Positions 59,701 to 64,000 of a stretch of DNA of 64,000 nt are shown here, in pieces. The notes under the pieces are model-generated. The model made no database searches. It was not told the origin of the DNA and saw only the letters and a list, made by a program, of their open reading frames with translations. This stretch comes from Trichobilharzia szidati (Eukaryota; Platyhelminthes; Trematoda; Strigeidida; Schistosomatidae): the NCBI GenBank assembly GCA_944472155.2, contig OX235271.1:125307329-125371328 (forward strand). The letters run 5' to 3'. How positions within the stretch are numbered: position 1 is the stretch's first letter; the number at the start of each line of letters is the position of its first letter. Both the position numbers and the translations under genes were made by a program.

Positions 59701-62594
59701 GATATGATTATGAGCAATAAATTGTGCTCGAAACTTCATCAGTAAATATTACTGTATAACACTGTGAGACTCTATCAAAATAAAATTTACCCATAATGGA
59801 ATTACACTCTACCACAGTGCCCAAGTTTTATTCTTATATCAGTTCAAAGTTGAATAACACCTAGCTCCAAGAAGTCCAGTTAACTAACTCTTAATTTAAA
59901 TAAATGAAGGTTAGAAGAAACACAGTTGAAATGAACAGTGGTTCAAATATTTTTTTTGTTAGCATATATATAATCACAGAAAAATAAATTAGTTATAGAG
60001 ATAACGTTGAATAAATGACGAAGTGAATAGAAACAAATGAATATGTGTGCACATACAGAACAAATTTAGATGTAAATACAACTAGTTTACGCTTCACTTT
60101 TGGGTCTTTTGTGAGAAGACATTCATTGTTGTACCTACGATAGGCGTTAGCATATTGTATTACTCTCTGCTACAAAAAAAAAGAACTTTGTGCCAACTAT
60201 TTATTTTAAAAACTGATTTTTTTTTGCGGACTAAATAAGTATTATTAACTGAGGTAAGTAATATTCAGTCACCTTTATACTAAGAGATACTTCTGTACAT
60301 ACTTGAAAAATCGGCTCAGAAAAACATTTTTTAATAACTTGTTGAACTATTTATTGGTATGAAATCTGATCAATACATCGGTAGAATACGAATTTCATCA
60401 TTATTAACTACGAGTACACATAGAACGGCTTAGTGAATGCTTATTTTAGTTTGAACTTATGAGGACGCTATATTAAAGGTTATTTTGTATTTCCCAATAA
60501 ATGAAAAACAAAACGATAGCTTTATGAAAGTATTATTAAACCAGAATTTACAAAATCTCAGATTACATATAACAACTTAATCATCGTTCCTCAGCATGAG
60601 AGCATTTTCGCGTTGTCAAGTTGGCCAATTGGTAAAGATAACAAAACCAGGTGTAGATTGTTGGATTTGATAAGTGTGCAGAATTATAATCGCAGCGTGT
60701 ATTTACATCATGAAATTGCTTATCACATTCGAGTTGATTTTGTCATTTCATGGTTTAATAATATTCTAATAAAGCTATTAGCATTAAGTAGCGAAACGTC
60801 AGTAATAACAATATAGTTTTGTTTTTCATTTATTGGGAAATACAAAAAACTTTTATTATAATGAATAGCATACACCCAATGCCCAAATTTTTTCAAACTG
60901 TTAAAAGTGAAGTTGGTTTGGACATATATAACTTCTGGAGATGTTACCACCATCTAGGGAAAATCGATTGCATTTAAGAACAAAAAATAGTTTTAAATGT
61001 TGGTTAACAGGGATTTGATTAGTTTTCACTTAAATCGCGAAGTGACATCAGTAGGAGAACCGATGAAAACCAGGGAATACTAGACAGTGTTTCCGACGTA
61101 ATCAGCACCCATGGATCGAACCCAGAGCATTCAGGCTACGAGATGAGTTCATCAGCCATTAGTAAAAATATATCGTAAATTGATAGAAGTTAGAATTGGT
61201 AGGCCATTGGACTCTCAGTCGCAGCGTTTGAATGAATAACATCCTTGCATGGTAACCTAAGGGCCTGGATTCCATCCCGATGGGGTAGTAGGTGCATACT
61301 GATGAAGCCACAAGTTAGGACAGAAACAATGGCCAGTAATACTTCATTTTGAATAGTTCTCTAACTTGAAAAAGTGTATCATATATGTGTCGAAGGAGAA
61401 AATTAGTTTAATAGCTGTGCTAGAAAAGCCATCAGAGGATATGTACATGAAGGATATATACGCTTTTTATTTATTCAGGGCAAATAAACCGATATGATAG
61501 TAAAAGAACTAGTATCGCAGGGTTCTGATAAAATATATACTGACTGAGCTAATCTGACGCCTGTTGCATCATGACATTATGTTTAAAAAGAAAGTGGTAG
61601 AAAAATCGTTAATAATACACCAGTATTTATTGTGAAATAGTTACGTCTCTGACTGCTGGAGTGATTTATGCAAAATAGCATCGATTTATATATTAAATCT
61701 GTGAAATTGTAGACATCGGAAGTTGGCTTTTCGAAAATACAACAATGTGAATACACTAATCTGCCTGTAATTTTTAGACATTTTATCTATTTTAGTTGAC
61801 TTTTTACTGTGTCAGAAGGTGTAGAAATATTTGTAGCTCTCCTTACTTACAATTGCTGCGACACATAACACTTGCTTTATAATTTACACAAAACATGATA
61901 CAGAAAAGTGTACAGTAGGTCGGGTGTAAGGACAAATACTTGCCGATGACATTCGCTACTGGTCGCGCTATATCGTGAATTGGCAGAAGTTGGAATTCCT
62001 GCACTGGTCATTGGATCAGGTTCCAGTGGCTTAATGGTTTACAAACTCTCCTTGTAACCCACCGAACCCTGCAGATGGGTGCGTACAGATGAGGAGTCCC
62101 AAACTAGGACGAAACAACTGTTCAGTGCTTCCAGGTTTTCCAAAGGTGCTCTAGCCGATGTCAGCTCAAGATAAAATCCTGTAAATAATAAAGGGTTTTT
62201 AAAATTTCAATGTCTGTCTGACTAACATTAATTTGTGATAATACCCAAAATCAAGTTAATCAAAATGCTTTATCTCCACAGACGTTATTTTTTTATCTGA
62301 AGGTATTTGATTTCATGCAAAAAAGCGGAGAAATCAACGGGTGCCTTATTCCCAACACACAACCATAAGAGCCATAAAGCCTAACTTATAAAACAATATG
62401 AAACTAAACAAATGAAAGATTATCCACATAAACTTCAGCTTACAGATCCCAATTCAAGTTTTGTTTTTGTAAAATAAACCATCCATAATGGTTCATTTGG
62501 TTGAAGTTTACTGTTTACTGAAGCAGGATGAATAGTAGCTCTACCTTCAGAAGGACAAGCCATAATAGTTGGTGGTTTAGGTCGACCATCTTTA
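53760..62594 (-). CDS. DExH-box RNA helicase (DHX36/57/29-like), last four exons
   Basis: Four exons join in phase with GT/AG introns: 62594-62444, 58242-58165, 56901-56827 and 53951-53760 (TGA). Together they give about 164 C-terminal residues. The first has RATIHPASVNSKLQPNEPLW and MVYFTKTKLELGS, the start of the OB-fold of RHA-type helicases. The next two read WPTIFDSTVISLRPLLFFSR and LFTIDQWIKFNG, the strands before the final helix. The last carries DLRKCMDGLLEEKF and a short tail. This order (IHPSSVN, LLFFGG, WI.F, LR..LD.LL) is characteristic of DHX36, DHX57 and DHX29; I cannot tell which. By family it unwinds RNA or G-quadruplexes or aids translation initiation. The ATPase and HA2 exons are not in the window and should lie beyond 64000. 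The 4.2-kb intron 58243-62443 is full of repeats. Confidence 0.85.
54566..54800 (+). repeat. Short direct repeat, 189-bp spacing
   Basis: About 50 bases starting AGATAATTTCCGTCTTCTAA at 54566 recur at 54755 with a few changes (AGATAATCTCCGTCTTCTAA). It lies within the last intron of the helicase gene. Its origin is not recognised. Confidence 0.55.
55245..55995 (+). mobile_element. Penelope-like element remnant between inverted arms
   Basis: Arms 55254-55420 and 55845-55995 are inverted copies of about 160 bp (shared blocks AAATCGATAGTGTTTAAAAA, GAGCCAGAAGAGGAAATT and ATATTCTTTGC). Between them a plus-strand frame (55525-55725) reads IDVNEAYEVIYRIPTTLNFT, LLLTAEAIRMHI and LCIKKKLVQTLSL. That resembles the segment at the end of GIY-YIG domains in PLE proteins. 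The right arm would then be its 3' end and the left arm an inverted copy of it. The family assignment is tentative. Confidence 0.45.
59594..59802. repeat. Perfect palindrome, 104-bp arms, PLE 3' ends
   Basis: Arms 59594-59697 and 59699-59802 are exact reverse complements around the single base 59698. The right arm and its continuation to about 59850 (GGAATTACACTCTACCACAG, then CAAGTTTTATTCTTATATCA) resemble the PLE 3' end at 39010-39160. The left arm is the same end in reverse. It lies in a helicase intron. Confidence 0.9.
60440..60890. repeat. Foldback-type repeat, copy 2
   Basis: It has exact 27-bp inverted ends at 60488-60514 and 60816-60842 (TATTTCCCAATAAATGAAAA... and its reverse), with weaker symmetry further out. 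The interior matches copy 1 at 51105-51670. It has no coding content and probably represents a non-autonomous element. Confidence 0.7.
61197..61365 (+). repeat. Short repeat with degenerate hammerhead ribozyme core, copy 1
   Basis: CCTGGATTCCATCC, then CTGATGA at 61299-61305 and GAAA at 61323-61326, are in the order of the hammerhead found in the schistosome Sm-alpha repeat family. Stem II (AGCC...GGAC) no longer pairs well. It is therefore probably inactive. Confidence 0.6.
61985..62190 (+). repeat. Short repeat with degenerate hammerhead ribozyme core, copy 2
   Basis: GAGTCCCAAACTAGGACGAA at 62095-62114 is the classic stem II with loop and GAAA. The preceding core is CAGATGA (62087-62093) in place of CTGATGA, with an extra G. 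TGGCTTAATGG near 62027 resembles a Pol III A box. It is the same family as copy 1, with different damage. Confidence 0.65.
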
Positions 62595-64000
62595 CTGAAA
62601 AGCAAAAGTATGGGAAGTTATATAAAACAGACATTAGTTGTTTAAAAGAAACTGACACAGTAGCAGCAGTAAAAGATAAAGAAACTATAGTTAAATCTGA
62701 ATCACACTCTTTACAGGCTTATTTATCTATCCAGTTTCGAAACATTAAAATGTGAAAGTCAAAGTTTATTGGTATGATGAACCAGTTTAGATGATCACTG
62801 TCTCATGTGAAAGTGTATAACAAGCAGAGATGTATTCACAGCAGGTATAGAACTATAGGGCGTTTACAGTTACAACAGGATAACAAAGGAGGTATATGAC
62901 CTAATTTTCTCAACTATTTATTTTTAAACTGAGCACGAAAACAAATATTATGAGATAGCGATTCATTTGGTAGTTTCTCTACAATCGCATAACATAGGCT
63001 ATATATTTCACAAAATGTTCATTAGAACTAGTTAACATTATTGATAGCATGGACATTAAGGGAAAGTTTATATACTTAACTGATATAGAGTCTTGGTTTA
63101 TTTCACGAAAAAACTACATAATAAGCGATGAAATTCACCTGCCCTTTACCAGTGGATTTTATATGAGAAGTCATCCTAACATGAACAGAAAATAGTAGAT
63201 TTTTACTTTCAAAAGAAAGCACACGAACAAATAGATGATGCTGCAATCGGAAACTCTCTTGGCCGTTTCCTGTTGGACAGTGTGTTTATTTAGAAGTTAG
63301 AGGAAGCAAACACAGAGTACTTTGAAAAATCTATTTTCCAGTACAACTATTGTGAAACATATTCAATATTGGTGGTAGTCACGAGTGAGTTTTTACTCTT
63401 ATTACCTTATTTAATCACATTTCTTGGAATATTTTAACAATATCAAGGGGTTTGTCTACCCTGGACTACTTGACTTTTATTAAGGCATAATTGATCATTA
63501 ATGTCTCTCTTAATTTTCACATAATTAACTGTCAGATATTTTAGTATAGTCAGCCATGCTAGTTGTAACACGATTGTAGGGAAACTATGAAATGATTTCA
63601 GCTAGCAACATTTGTCTTCTGAATTTAGGTGAAAAGAGACTTTAAAGAATAAATCACGTGGGGCCCCAGGTGATCCTTTTAATGTTATCCTTTATCCTTT
63701 AGTGTCATCCACAGGACCAAATTCAATCACTGCAAAAGCTTACGTTTTCTTCACTTATACATAGCCGAAGCTCTAGCTATACATGGACAAAAACCTAAAA
63801 AAGACTGACGAAAATTTAAGCTCGTGAAAGGTCTTATAAATTGATATCAAGTTTTCTTCCGAATACTTGGAGGTTAGATAAACTGTACATCTAACAAAAT
63901 AATCGTGGAGATGGACAAAAGAAGCTGCATAAACTCCGATCAATTTAGATTTGTACAGTCTACAACTTTACACTTTTTATCAACGTATAGCCGAAGGAAG
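62595..64000. other. Helicase intron or upstream DNA, nothing recognised
   Basis: The helicase exon at 62594 begins one base before a codon, so an earlier exon must supply two bases. I found no convincing candidate before the window edge. Confidence 0.4.

Noticed and set aside
61830..61860. Possible helicase micro-exon (VLCVAAI, followed by GTAAGT) on the minus strand
   Set aside because: It resembles the VLTIAASLS motif of the HA2 region, but lies between exons that already join in phase, in the wrong protein order, and would be only 24 bp.

Overview
The window looks like nuclear DNA from a flatworm, most likely a schistosome or a close relative. It is AT-rich, its host genes are split by small introns with clean GT/AG ends, and most of the space is filled by retroelements of types known from blood flukes: CR1-like and RTE-like LINEs, Penelope-like elements (PLEs), and short repeats with relics of a hammerhead ribozyme core. 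The organism call is inference from family resemblance; no search was run.

Host genes. Four can be supported. On the minus strand at 81-4459 is a five-exon gene for an FKBP-like TPR co-chaperone of 392 aa. At 7304-9482, also minus, eight exons join in phase into a 631-aa Mutator-like (MULE) transposase or transposase-derived protein. At 45257-47602, plus, is an intronless 781-aa membrane protein with leucine-rich repeats and an immunoglobulin domain. On the minus strand at 53760-62594 are the last four exons of a DExH-box RNA helicase of the DHX36/DHX57/DHX29 type, whose 5' part lies beyond the window. Weaker coding candidates lie at 5221-5935, 39683-39789 and 49636-49866.

Mobile elements by region. 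An RTE-like fragment sits in intron 3 of the FKBP gene (about 1450-2780). A decayed antisense CR1-like LINE fills about 10700-13100. From 14.1 to 25.9 kb is a complex of CR1-like LINEs: a nearly complete sense copy (about 14590-20140), an internally deleted antisense copy between inverted repeats (20237-25410), and inverted LINE 3' UTR pieces at both outer edges. A 2.64-kb DNA transposon with 8-bp target duplication is inserted inside one of the inverted repeats. From 30.3 to 39.2 kb is a palindromic Penelope-like element: a minus-strand copy interrupted by a 5-kb CR1-like LINE, with a 5'-truncated plus-strand copy head to head with it. RTE-like LINE remains follow at 40.2-43.1 kb (antisense) and 52.0-53.5 kb (two fragments in opposite orientation). 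The helicase introns hold a second PLE remnant with inverted arms (55.2-56.0 kb), a 104-bp-arm perfect palindrome made of PLE 3' ends (59.6 kb), a foldback repeat (60.5 kb) with a relative at 51.1 kb, and two hammerhead-type repeats (61.2 and 62.0 kb).

The genes do not form a pathway; the window is ordinary gene-poor fluke chromatin. Its most interesting features are the intact multi-exon MULE gene, the repeated tendency of PLE and LINE ends to occur as inverted pairs, and the apparently unclassified DNA transposon. No tRNA, rRNA or CRISPR array was seen.
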